Below are positions 1-10,175 of a DNA stretch of 64,000 nt, one piece after another. Origin of the DNA: Ceratodon purpureus. Lineage: Eukaryota > Streptophyta > Bryopsida > Pseudoditrichales > Ditrichaceae. The number at the start of each line of letters is the position of its first letter. Position 1 is the first letter of the stretch. The notes beneath the pieces are model-generated. The model did no database searches. It was not told where the DNA came from and worked only from the letters and a program-made list of their open reading frames with translations. Made by a program: the position numbers and the translations under genes. The DNA is taken from positions 79,093,566 through 79,157,565 of the forward strand of contig CM026426.1 in the NCBI GenBank assembly GCA_014871385.1. The letters run 5' to 3'.

Positions 1-1033
1 GCAGAAGCTGCTCTTGAGTGTGGGCCGAAAAAAGGACGTAGCCATCCTACTATGCCTCTGGCACACCAGAAAGGCATGGCTTGAAAATGCCACCCAGAAA
101 ATCAAGGCAAATTACCTCAGGGCTGAAATTCTAGCTGCATGTGCTGATCTCATGTATGGGAACGGTATCCTTCAAGGGGACTTGGCTGTCCGGGCTGCTC
201 GTGAGCGATTTCAACATCTGAAGGCAAAGTATCCAGAGGCCAATGCCTTCTTTGCCTACTTTGAGACTCATTGGATTCCCAAGATTGAAATGTGGGTGAA
301 GGCACTCAAGATTATGCCCCATGCCAACCAGGACACAAATGCGGCTGTGGAGAGTTACCATGCCAACCTCAAAGCCATTCTCAGGTGGTCAAGACAGAAA
401 TTTGATGGGTGGAGAGTAGACTGGCTCATATACCACCTGCTCAGGGATGTGCTCATATACTACTGGTATGTTGTCCAGTGCAAGTTGTATGGATTCATCA
501 AGAACGGCAAGGCTGAGGGCATCGTGGCTAGTGCTGTGATTAGGGCTGAGGAGATTCCAGATGACCATGTCCGCATCTGTCTTGAGGAAGACATTGCATA
601 CGTTGTCTCCCAAACAAACTTCCCAAATATATTCGTTATCACTAGTCCCAATTCAGATTAGGCACATTGTATCTGTTCATTGGAAATGAGGGGCAACATT
701 TGTAAGCACGTTGTCAAAGTTTTTAGGATGCTAAATGTGGATGCTCACCTAGGAGACATCATCCGTTATGCAGGAACTTTGAGGGGGACTATTCAGGTTG
801 GTTGTGCCCCAACTGGAATCAGTAAAAATGTTGGGGACAGTGAGGTGGCAGAAGTTCCAGACAGAGGTCAGAGCAGTGCCCTGGTTGATGACCCTGAGCG
901 GGACCTGGTCAGCATCAACTCTGCTTGGGACGAAATGCAGGCCCTCATACTGAACAACATTGGTCCGAGCAAGAATTTTTTGGCCATAATGAACGAGGCA
1001 AAGGGCAAGATGGTGACATTAGGAGAAAAATGA
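1..1033 (+). pseudogene. Mutator-like (MULE) transposase, C-terminal part with SWIM zinc finger, broken by TAG
   Basis: The reading frame starting at base 2 is open from the window edge, so the N-terminus lies outside. It shows the block LLCLWHTRKAW (about 50-85) and HANQDTNAAVESYHANL (about 320-370), both typical of plant Mutator-like transposases. A TAG at 659-661 interrupts it. The same frame continues into C-I-C-x8-C-K-H (668-709), a canonical CxCxnCxH SWIM zinc finger that binds DNA or protein in MULE and FAR1-type proteins. The frame closes with TGA at 1031-1033, which falls inside a foldback insertion, so the original C-terminus resumes after 1403. Seen: motifs and stop. Inferred: a dead transposase remnant. 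A domesticated FAR1-like gene is less likely given the two disruptions. Confidence 0.75.
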
Positions 1034-1415
1034 GCTCAAAATAAGGCCGTATAAGCCTGCCCTTTCTAGGTGAACTCCCTACTTTGGGCACCTCTGCCGC
1101 TGGCAGCGGATGCCAGAGTTGCTGCCCGCACAGAACTGCGTGGCGCACTCACAACAAAGGTCCTCGGAATATTAGGCGAGACATGAATGCCTCGGCTCGG
1201 GCTTTGGTCCCAAGTGGGCAGGTTGTGTCAGCCCGACACTGTAGATGTGCCCTCCACACGCCTCGCTCGGAGGTCATTGGTTCGAGCCCCCGTGGCGGTT
1301 GCTGGCACCACGGTGGCACCTCACATGCCATGTCAAAAAGTACGCGGGCAGCGCCCATTTTTTTCTCTCACGTGCCGCTTACACGGCCTTTTTGTGACCT
1401 GCTTTTCTCCTAATG
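1017..1415. repeat. Foldback (MITE-like) insertion inside the MULE gene, with a tRNA-like internal segment
   Basis: The 13 bases CATTAGGAGAAAA at 1017-1029 are repeated inverted as TTTTCTCCTAATG at 1403-1415. Similarity continues inward for another ~30 bases, where both arms carry AGGCCGT.TAAGC. It splits the MULE coding frame, so it looks like an insertion. A TA dinucleotide lies just inside both ends and could be the target duplication, but no longer duplication was found. Within it, about 1225-1285 resembles the 3' half of a tRNA: a CCTCC/GGAGG stem, a variable AGGTC, then GGTTCGAGCCC, which fits a polymerase III B box. The superfamily is uncertain. Confidence 0.55.
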
Positions 1416-1570
1416 ATTTGAAGCTGAAGTCTGATTCAGGGTTTTTGCATCCCTTATCTCAGCCATCCTTCAAAGTTAATGCTGGACCAAAGAGCTTGCG
1501 GAGATTCAAGGCGTGCTCCAAAACTGGAGCAAAGAAGAAGGGTGGTCAGAGTAGGAAGTCGACCTCTTAG
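1403..1570 (+). pseudogene. C-terminal tail of the interrupted MULE transposase
   Basis: The frame used by the upstream SWIM-finger remnant resumes after the foldback insertion. It encodes NDLKLKSDSGFLHP and ends in a Lys/Ser/Gly-rich basic tail (KKKGGQSRKSTS) before TAG at 1568-1570. Basic tails are common at the C-terminus of MULE proteins. It has no start of its own and would only be expressed as part of the larger gene. The link to the upstream remnant rests on shared frame, strand and position; no homology motif lies in this piece. Confidence 0.45.
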
Positions 1571-3400
1571 GACATCAATGGTACAGTAGTGTACTTAGAA
1601 GATATTGTCCATCTAGGAGGATGTAATATGTGATGGTTACTGTGATATAATGTACATACTGGATTTTTGGATTTCATCGCGTGTATAGAGTGATCTAAAT
1701 TTCATTTTGTTTCCATATGCTATCGGTCCAGGGAAGCACTCCATGTACATTGAATTCTTTATCATATTAATAATGAATTGGGCATAACCTGTCCGGACTT
1801 ATATCTGATGGGACTGTTATATGTCCGGGTACTCTTTTACCCGCCCGGGATGTCATAGGGCCTGGCTAAATATATGTTTAATAGTTACCCGTCCCTCTTA
1901 TTCCTGTATTAGACCCGCCGTCCAATTAAACAGTCTTATAGTGTAGGTGTATCTCAAACTGTTCCAATTCTGTACCTTCTAGCTCTATGGAAGCTGCATT
2001 GAAAGAGATTCTTATTTTAATCTCTACCATGGTCAAGAATGGTTTCCAAGAACATTGGTTTAGATACCTAATCTCAACTTTTCTGGGTAATGGTCCATTT
2101 CCAGTAATCAAGTTTGACATACAAGAATTGATTTCCAGAATTAGGTATTGACTCAAAGGTCATGCCTATTTTGTTATCATCGCTACTAAAAAGAAAAAGA
2201 AAAATATTGGTTCCATTTTGTTAAATAGAACCATATACAGTGAAGAGCTTGGTGTACTCCTCAGTAAGAGGGTACACCAAGTAATCTTACTGAGGCACGC
2301 TCACCAAGGGTGGTTGGCGGGCTTTTTTCTTTTTTTTTCTTTTTTTTTCTTTTTTAAATATTGGGAAGATCTTATACCCGTATTTAATTTAGAATTTATT
2401 TTCTAAATAAGGTTTTATTACAATGATTCAGACAGAAGTTGCACTCTTCAGTTATGTAGGCTTGCAAAATAAATTTGCACATTACTTGTAAAACTTTGCA
2501 AGCAATTACATAGTCATTTTATTATGGCATGATATGCTGAATAAGGTGTAAATTAGTGAAACCCATCCACCTCCCTTACACATGGCTTACTGGTAGTTAC
2601 TCCAAACTTGAAGCTTACTTTACTTGAGGCTTACTACAAGCTTGAACTTTACTCCAGCAAGTCACTAATTTGTGACCATTTGATCTAGGTTAACCTTCAT
2701 CTAAGGGTCAGAGATGATTGGACCAGCGAGGCTATTCCTGTCCATATAACAAACAAGTGAATCTCTAGAGACTTCTTTGAGGGTATAAAACCTTGGGAGT
2801 TTCTTTGCCATATGCATCTGTTTACTTGTCTGCTTTGAAAATAATTCTAGTTTGCTACATGTGTGTGAGAGATTTTTAGAGCTTGTGAAGTTTTAGTTTA
2901 TGGTGGTGTAGAGCTGATTCAACAAAGTGCAACATGGCTGAGTCTGGTGGAACTACTAGTTAGGTCTTCTAATTTATGTTTGCAATTAGACTCTTTCATC
3001 TCTCTCTTTGATTTGTATGTTTGGTGTAGGGTTTGATTTTTCTTGTGACTGCAATAACAAGCTGTAAAGGGCTATTGACACCTTGTCTACAAACATAATC
3101 CTAACTGTGGTTTTAGTTGTGTTTATGGGGACAGGTGAGGTCCTTTACCTCTGGATTTTTCTTACTTTACTACACCAACATTCAAGGAATGAGAAGATTT
3201 CTGGAGACTCAAACTATTTTGTGTTTCATCTTGTATTGTCAATTTTAAGACAAACTTTTCTCTATTATTTGGATTTTTTTGTCATACACTACTATATTGT
3301 AAGAGTAGTGTGTTGATTGAGAATTCTTTGGTGAAAAGCACTATGTGTCTATACTGGTAATTTGGAATTACAAGAGAGTGTACAGATTTGATTAGGTTTG
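1571..3400. other. Non-coding, AT-rich spacer
   Basis: No supported gene. Short open frames here lack recognisable motifs. A TATA-like element (GGTATAAAACC) occurs near 2781, followed by a short open stretch from an ATG near 2934 encoding MAESGG, as at the start of many copia gag proteins, but it stops after nine codons. An interleaved inverted repeat lies at 2248-2294, followed by T-runs at 2321-2356. Confidence 0.5.
2248..2294. other. Interleaved inverted repeats with pseudoknot topology
   Basis: Two 9-10 base inverted repeats are interleaved rather than nested. CTTGGTGTAC (2248-2257) pairs with GTACACCAAG (2272-2281), and CTCAGTAAG (2260-2268) pairs with CTTACTGAG (2286-2294). The order A-B-A'-B' would form an H-type pseudoknot in RNA from either strand, or alternative hairpins in DNA. 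A partial extra copy, CACCAAG, follows near 2303. No gene is attached to it. Confidence 0.6.
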
Positions 3401-3479
3401 AATTGAGAATGGGCTGATTGAGAATAAAATTTGGTGAGGAAGGTGATAAAAGCTGCCCTGTAAAGGGATGTCCCGCCCA

Positions 3480-4280
3480 CCCACCCTTAGGGGTAGGGAA
3501 GTTTTTTTCTTTCCCCTTTCTTTTCCATATATCCTTTTTTACTTTCATTTTCATTATTTTTTTATTGTTTTTTTCAATTAACCTTATTCCTTTCATTTTC
3601 AATTTTCCTTTTTCCTTTATTAAAAATAAATAAAATCTTTTCACGACTTGCATTTCTTCTTTCTCATTTCTCACATCTGTCCCTTCTTACATTTCTCTCT
3701 ACCTCTTCTCTTTCGTTTTTTTTTTTTTAATTTTTTTTTTTAAATTTTTTTTTTATATTGAATTCTTTTGAGGAATTCCATTTCTAATTTCTCATTACTT
3801 ACATTTGTGACTTCTTACATTTCTCTCTTCTTCTTGACATTCTTTTTCATTTAATTTTTTTTCCTAATTTATTTTTATTACTGTACTGTTATTTCTTCTT
3901 TCTCTTTAATCATTCATCTGTCCCTTATTACACTTCTCTCTCATGCTTGATAGTCGTTTTCTTTTCATAAATTCTTTCCCTTTTAATTTTTCATTTTTTT
4001 TTCATTTTTCTATTGCCACTTTTTATTTCTCAGTACTCTTCTCTCTGTCCCTTCCCACAAGAGAGATTCGTCCTCCTTACTTGTATTTCCATTTTACATT
4101 TTTCAATTTTATTTTAATTTCCCTTTCACATTGCCGGATCTTTATTAATCCCCCTTATTTTTTTTTGTTTTTTTTTGTTTTTATCTTTCCTTTTAAAGGC
4201 GCCCAGTTGCCTTTGCTATTCACCCCCTTTTCTTCTCCTTCACTTTACTCCTCCTTTTTTTTTTTTTTTTTTAATAAGCT
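3480..4280. repeat. T-rich low-complexity tract with divergent ~120-bp tandem units
   Basis: The plus strand is dominated by T-runs. A segment like CATCTGTCCCTTCTTACA followed by TTTCTCTC recurs near 3675, 3800, 3915 and 4035, giving a degraded tandem repeat with a period of roughly 115-130 bases. Open frames here are Phe/Leu/Ser-rich artefacts of the base composition. No gene is supported. Confidence 0.6.
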
Positions 4281-4549
4281 GTTTTGTTTTTCCAAAACCA
4301 TTACGGTATTAGGGATTATTGTTATTTCTCCGTATGTTTATTCATTGTTTTCCTTAAGTTGCTTTATATTCTGTGCGGTGCATTTGCCCCGGACAAAACC
4401 TCCTTTACCGTTTTAGCATTTTCCCGGGTTTCTCCCACAGAGAAGAATACAGTTAAGCACATCTCAGAGCTGCACTACAGCACATGGACAAGGAAATGAG
4501 TAAATATTCAAGTCATTCCAATTTTTGAAAATTTAGGAGTGTCTTCTCT

Positions 4550-4638
4550 GGACATACAGCTGTCCTAGTAAAGACTGTCTAGAAATTCTGTTCACAATCT
4601 CTGGACAGACGTCTGTCCCAAGAAAGACTGTCACGACC
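4550..4638. repeat. 53-bp tandem duplication, each copy with a 16-bp palindrome
   Basis: GGACATACAGCTGTCC at 4550-4565 (near-palindrome) and GGACAGACGTCTGTCC at 4603-4618 (perfect palindrome) are 53 bases apart. Both follow TCTCT and both are followed four bases later by AAAGACTGTC. The perfect copy has a GACGTC core of the kind bound by plant bZIP factors. They sit just beyond the 3' end of the decayed minus-strand gene. Any regulatory role is inference. Confidence 0.55.
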
Positions 4639-4990
4639 ACAGAACTAACATCGTCATATACACTAGCGGCCTCGTATACGTATATATCCTTTACAAAAAT
4701 TATCACCTCTACAACTAACCAGTTCGTCTCTACACCGTAGGCAATGCAACAAACGGAAAGCAGGAGGTAGACACGGCCTCTGATTCCAGCCCCCGCCCCT
4801 CTGTCCCCTACTCAGACCCGGAAATACCACCCAAGTCGCATGTACTCTGAAGTAGATCCCGTGGGCTTCCCTCGTTGGCCGAATTGCCATGCTTCGAAAT
4901 ACTCCATCGTTCATCCTCCTCGCTGTCCAGGCTACGCTCAACCTCCTTCTACATCAACCCCTATCCGTCACCAAAACTCCTTTGACGGTC

Positions 4991-7312
4991 TCAGGTGCAC
5001 AAAATCTGCGAAGCTCTAAAGAAGTCAAGATCTTCGAGCTCTTTCGTGACGTTCCAAGCTTGGAGCTTGGTATGCAGATGGTGGTTGCTCTCCTTCAGCA
5101 ACCCCTTCGCAGCCTCAAACAAATCGTCAGCCGATGCAGGCCATGTCCCGGTGGCCTCCACGGAGCCAATACAGTAACTAAGATCAATGTTCTCCATGTA
5201 CAGGAGAACCCTTAGGAAGATGTGTACCACCGCCTCCTTGTCCACCTTCTCCCTTGCCACCCACATACTCCGAAGGATGTCCTCCTGTTCGAGGCCAATA
5301 GTATCCAAGCAAACGCAGATGAATGTATCGCGTCTCCAAGCTGTGAACTTCCGGACGTGGTCTCCCTGGTCACCTCCATCGTCGAGCACGCACCTGAAGA
5401 CCTTGAAGTCTTGCCCCTCCATGTCCAGGTTTGGGAAGTATATCTTTCCCACCCTGATCAACTCCTCCATGGCGATTATGATTTGATTAGTACGGGTCAG
5501 AAGAACCTCCATGGTCAGCCCCCCTACTGAGCATAACATGGGCATCTTGGCCCTAACCTCGCTTCTAGCAAGAAGCTTTAGTGCTCTGGCCATATGCAGA
5601 GGGCCGTTCACATCCCCAATCCGCTTCTTCTCCATCTCCATCCACTTTCTAAGGCCCTTGAATTCGTCTTCAGAATGCTCATAGGGCCTGGAGAGGACCG
5701 CGGGCTATCAAAGGCATCTTATCTCCACGAAGAGTGGGGACCAAGCCCAATCCTCGTCTTCTACTTTGATTCTCACCATCCGGGCAAACCTGGCCATGTC
5801 TTCTGCCACAAATGCCTCCCGTTTCATCTCCACCGCCACAATGGAGTCCTCGAATTCTTGTTGCTGCCTCCTGAAGGTAAGGACGTCATCCTGGTAGAGA
5901 TAGAAATCCTGGATCTCTCTTTCTACCAAATCCTCGGACTTTGCCACAAGGGCCGCTTTAAACCGCTCTAGTGCTTCCACTGTCTCCTTTGGCATAGTCT
6001 TCTGCCATTCCAGCCCACCCCTTTGTAAACAATGTGCATCTTCTCACACATGGAACCCCACGGAACCCGCCTTCAACACCCTGTCCGGAAATTTCCCACA
6101 GAAACTGTTTTGGTTAGGGAACTTACCATCAGCTCGGGATCGAATTGCAGGTATTCTTAAGCCGTTGACACCTTTGCAAGAAACCGTCCCTCATTGAAGA
6201 ACTGCCATAGTGCATCAACTGAGGCGTGGAGCTCTCCCATCAACTCCCTTGGCACCAAATTCCCGCGTTGCTCCCGCAGTTCCCATAGTCCTGGAGGGTT
6301 TCCTGGCGGCATTGGTGCTGATTGCGGGTCAATGTCTGGGAACATCTCCCGTGCCTTCATTGCCGCTGCAGCCTTCACTAGCGGTCGCTGCAGAATTTCC
6401 CTTTCTTGTATCCTTTGTTCATGTCGTTCTTCATCTTCCTCAGTGACCAATGAAGCCGTCGCACCCCTCCTCCCCCCCATCCTTCTCCTCTGTCTATGGC
6501 TCTTCTCTCGGTAGTGAGCCAATATCGTGTGGCACCTCAACCTCCGGTGTTTTCTCCTTCCTTGTGACTGTTGGCGGAGTCCCTAACTCCATAACCTTCA
6601 CCTCCTCGTCATCTTCCCTGGGCGTGTTCATATGCCGGATCGTCTTCCCTTCTACCTCCGGCGTCCCCCCTGTCGCCTAAGCAAGGGCCGCCATGGTTCT
6701 TTGTCCCACACCCGTCACCTCTGGCGTCCCTCCTCTTGGTACCGGCCATTGCTGGGCCGATTCCCCTCCGTACTTAGCAGAGTCGTACTCCGGACAGTGA
6801 CCCCCCTGTCGGTGCCATTCCAATGTCGCTTTGTCCACCATGTCTCCATCGCAATACTTACAGACGAAGGGGATTTTGTACCGCTGCTTGCCTGACTCCT
6901 TCGGCGGCGGTCCCTCCCTCCTCCACAGCAAGTTCACTTCCACTATCAACTAGTCATGTTCCAACATGGTGAATGCGGAGCGGTTTGCCTCGTAGCCACT
7001 TGGGGCGCTTGTACAGACAACAACCTCTTTTGGCCCGAATTTCCCTGGCACCAACAGCTGCAACCAGAATCGGAGCATTAAAAATCACCAGAATTCAGAG
7101 GGTTAGAGGGAGAACTAAAAAGAGCAAGCTGATGAGGGAGTTGCAGGACCACTTACCCCTTTGATGACTCGAGGCTTCCACGTGTTTATCTTCTCCTACC
7201 ACTCCTTGGAGAGTGTTTTGACGTCAAGAATCGTTGCTCTTCTTCTGAAGACGAAACAGACATCTGATCGGGAGAGGCGAGACAAATCAGGAGTTTCCGG
7301 TTGGTTAATCTG
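4991..7312 (-). pseudogene. Decayed multi-exon gene: C2H2-like finger and coiled-coil protein, function unknown
   Basis: Exons can be followed on the minus strand through consensus splice sites. The first is 7312-7157 (donor GGG|GTAAGT), the second 7057-6127 (acceptor TTGCAG|, donor ATG|GTAAGT), and the third runs from about 6093 to a TGA at 4993-4991. The second exon encodes C-x2-C-x12-H-x5-H, a C2H2-like finger, near 6855-6785, then a charged helical region. The third is rich in Glu/Lys/Arg and likely coiled coil near its start. In-frame TAG occurs near 7200, 6955 and 6690, TAA near 6160, and TGA-TAG near 5705. Frameshifts are needed in the G-run near 6475 and at about 5985. No family was recognised; a transposon companion protein is plausible because every neighbour is one. 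Confidence 0.45.
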
Positions 7313-7339
7313 CACAAACAGGCACATGTTAGTGGCAAT

Positions 7340-8430
7340 TGACAAATAGAGGGTTCGGAAGAAAAAAAGGTAAAGAAACAAAGCAGGAGAGACAAAAAGA
7401 GCCTCAAAGCAATACATTGCCAACTCGGACACACAAAGTCCAAACCGGACACCTCCCCCCCTTTCTCCGACAAGAGAAGACACACTCGGACAGTCAAGGA
7501 CACCCCCGAACAGACCCTGATAACCCTTACGTGGACTTCGACAATTCTAGGACAGAAGTGACGACGCGGAAGGAGACTTATATAGACAGGCAAAAATGCC
7601 AATGGTAAGGAGTACACTCAAGACTAAGGGAAGTCAAGCAGCAACCACCCCAAAGAAAAACAAAGAAAAAAAAATTGGATAGAAAACCGTCTAAACAAAG
7701 TGGAAAGAGGGGAAAAAATGGAGGAATTGAAAAGCGGGAAATTTTTAAACAAACCTAAGTTCTAGAGAAATCAGCGAAGATGAACCGTAAACTTGAAAGG
7801 AGGTAGGTAAATGAGAATAATGGATCTCAAAAAATAAAAAATAAAAACGAGAAGAATAGGACAGAAAACCAAAACAACGAAGTGAAAAAATAAACAAGGA
7901 AAATTTGATAAGAAGAAAATAATTGAATACAAAATTGGAGCCAAATCAGCAAAGGCGGGAAAAAACCTGAATGAAGGTAGGTAAATAACAGCATAATGAA
8001 TCCAATAAAAAAATAAAAAAAATAAATAAATAAATAAATAAAAAAGAAAAAAAAAAGAGGGAGAAGACAAACACAAAGAGAAGGCCGATACCAAATGAGA
8101 GACAATGGCAAACAATGTAGGGGAAAGTAGGGGGTTAGAAGTAGAAGGAGACTACAAAAGGTACGACAAAACCAAGCATGGAGAAGAGGAATACATGTAA
8201 CTAATGAAAAGACGCAAAACAAAAAAAACAAAAAAAAAAGAGAATTTTAAGCTGAAAAACAGTGTAAGTAACAAAAAATGTACACAACTTTCGGGAAAAC
8301 CTAGGGAAACAACGTGAAGACGACTATGCACCATACAACAAGGACAGATCATCAATACACACTATCTGGACAGAGAAACCCTAACATGAGGAGGCAAAAA
8401 AAAGGATGAAACCATAATCAACTAACTAGG
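7340..8430. repeat. A-rich low-complexity spacer
   Basis: Long A-runs and AAATA/AAATAAATAA tracts dominate the plus strand, especially 7655-8280. Minus-strand open frames here are Phe/Leu-rich artefacts. No gene is supported. The tract mirrors the T-rich one at 3.5-4.3 kb on the other side of the decayed gene, but I could not align the two as terminal repeats. Confidence 0.55.
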
Positions 8431-9527
8431 TCCACTAGACGCGCCATCGTCCTCTTCTCCAGGCGCTCCGCTGCCCCTTCCGGTGGCGCTGAAGTACCAG
8501 CATCCGGATACGCCATCTTGCCTGCAACGTCGTGGAGTCACTCCCCCGAACCCCTTCACCGATGTCGAAAAATGCTCCACCGATTCTCCTCAAATCACCG
8601 GCTCTTCTGAAATCACCCGCAGGACCTAAACCACGCCAAAGCACTGTGGTTGCAGTCACCAATCGAAGTACTATCGCACCTAAGCACCATCAAACCGCAC
8701 AAGCTTGCTAAACTGCATCAAACTGCACCAAACTGCACTAGAAATCTAGCTGAACCTAACTTCTAATACACATATTGGCAAATTCCATAAACCCTAAGTA
8801 CAATGCAACCATGGTGCGTAGACACTCGCGGTATCGACATGCAGCAATGACAACCTCCCGGCGAGAGAGACAACGCCTCCCCCCCCACGAGAGAGAAGAC
8901 GTGATGACAACGGCGCGGGCATGGATGAAGCCGCACGGTGGCGCGGTTGGGCAAGACCGGGTGCGAGGGCGGGGGTTCCACAGGGACGGGCGGGCTCATG
9001 GCGGGGATGGGGAGGGCCTGGGCGAGCTGGGCTGCCCCTGCTCACGAGGCGGGCGACTGCACTGCTCTTTCGGGGAGAATAGAGAAACCCACATTGGGAC
9101 CGTGCATAGCCAAGGAAGCGATCACTACTGCGACATGCCAAGTATGGATAGTGAGGGCAAAAGCGCCGATACAGACAAAGGGAACGGTTGATGGGAAAAG
9201 GTTAGGAAGGAAATGTTTGATAGACTCATGGCCGACGGTCGTATCCGCATCACTTCTCCTAAAGAAGCGGAGTTATACCAAGATGACAATATACTTCGTC
9301 TCGGGAGGCTCCTCTACCAAAAGACAGTGACATAGTAGATATTTTCTCTGCAGAGGACATTGCCGACACTGCAAGTTTTGGAGGGCATAAAAGGGCACAA
9401 CCGTCAACCTTGGTACTGCCATCTTCAAAGAGGGTTGTTGTCCACAGTTTGAGCGGTTCCTCTTCACACTTAGTCAACAATGAAGGATAGTTGAGCCTCA
9501 AATGGAATTGCGATTTAAAATTCTGGT
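8431..9527. other. GC-rich spacer next to the hAT insertion, no gene supported
   Basis: Base composition rises sharply near 8440-9130 and open frames exist on both strands, but none shows a recognisable motif or a convincing start. A small tandem of AAACTGCA-type decamers lies at about 8708-8745. The stretch ends at the target site of the hAT transposon, whose other flank continues at 19,631. Confidence 0.4.
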
Positions 9528-9535
9528 ATCATTAG
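9528..9535. repeat. Left target-site duplication of the hAT element (ATCATTAG)
   Basis: ATCATTAG directly precedes the CAGGGTTGT terminus at 9536. The identical eight bases follow the opposite terminus at 19,623-19,630. Eight-base duplications are diagnostic of hAT transposition. Confidence 0.93.
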
Positions 9536-9615
9536 CAGGGTTGTCATAACGGACGGACATGGGCAAAATTTCCGGACATGGACGGACGGACGGACAGACT
9601 GGTCGGTCCAAGGTG
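9536..9615. repeat. Left hAT terminus and subterminal GGAC repeats
   Basis: The 9-bp terminal inverted repeat is followed by a cluster of GGAC motifs, including a run of four GGAC units near 9583-9598. The right end has a matching cluster in inverse-equivalent orientation. Clustered short subterminal motifs are where hAT transposases bind. Confidence 0.7.
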
Positions 9616-9739
9616 AAAATTGGACATTGAGGGGAGGAGGAAAATTACTAGGTTAGTTTTTTTTTTTTACAACTTACATATAGGGGAAACATATTGATGA
9701 CATGGACAACCAACGCTGACGGGGAATTCCACATATGCA

Positions 9740-9912
9740 AAAGGGGCGCCAGCGTGTTTAGGGGGGGGCGCCAGCGGGTTTAGAGGGGGCGCCAGCAAGG
9801 TCAAAGGCGGTGCGAGCGGGTTAAAGGGGGGACGCGAGCAGGTTAGGGGGGGCGCCAGCGGGTGGGGGGCGCGAGCACGTTTGAGGGGGGCGCGAGCGGG
9901 AATGGGGTGCGG
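9740..9912. repeat. Minisatellite array 1 (G-rich on plus strand)
   Basis: Imperfect units of about 20-24 bases, of the type GGGGGGCGCCAGCGGGTTTA, are repeated about seven times. The array lies downstream of the RING gene. Successive G-runs could form G-quadruplexes. Confidence 0.75.
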
Positions 9913-10175
9913 CCCATTTTGTAGATATAGTAAATTTTCGACAATGCAAAAAAAACTAACATTTCCATTAGAATAATATATTGGGGCTAAGCGCAATGAC
10001 AACTGTGTAAATTCAGCATAGGAAAAATGAGATACTCGTGAGCCAAAATACATGGACTTTGCAATGTTGTCTACATTTATGAAAGTAAAAGCATTTCATT
10101 ACCATTTCAAACCAAAACATTACAAAAACTGTAGTATACGAAAACTAGACTCTTAGTACTAAGTTGTATCTATTA

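Noticed and set aside
1225..1295. A functional tRNA gene
   Set aside because: Only the anticodon-stem and T-loop-like parts fit. The T-stem does not pair, the anticodon loop is too long and no acceptor stem is present.
2770..2970. Start of a copia LTR element (TATA box and MAESGG-like ORF)
   Set aside because: The frame stops after nine codons, there is no primer-binding site, and no copia polyprotein follows.
3418..4416. Membrane-like Phe/Leu-rich proteins
   Set aside because: They arise from T-rich low-complexity sequence. The same applies to minus-strand frames at 7.77-8.23 kb and 59.3-59.9 kb.
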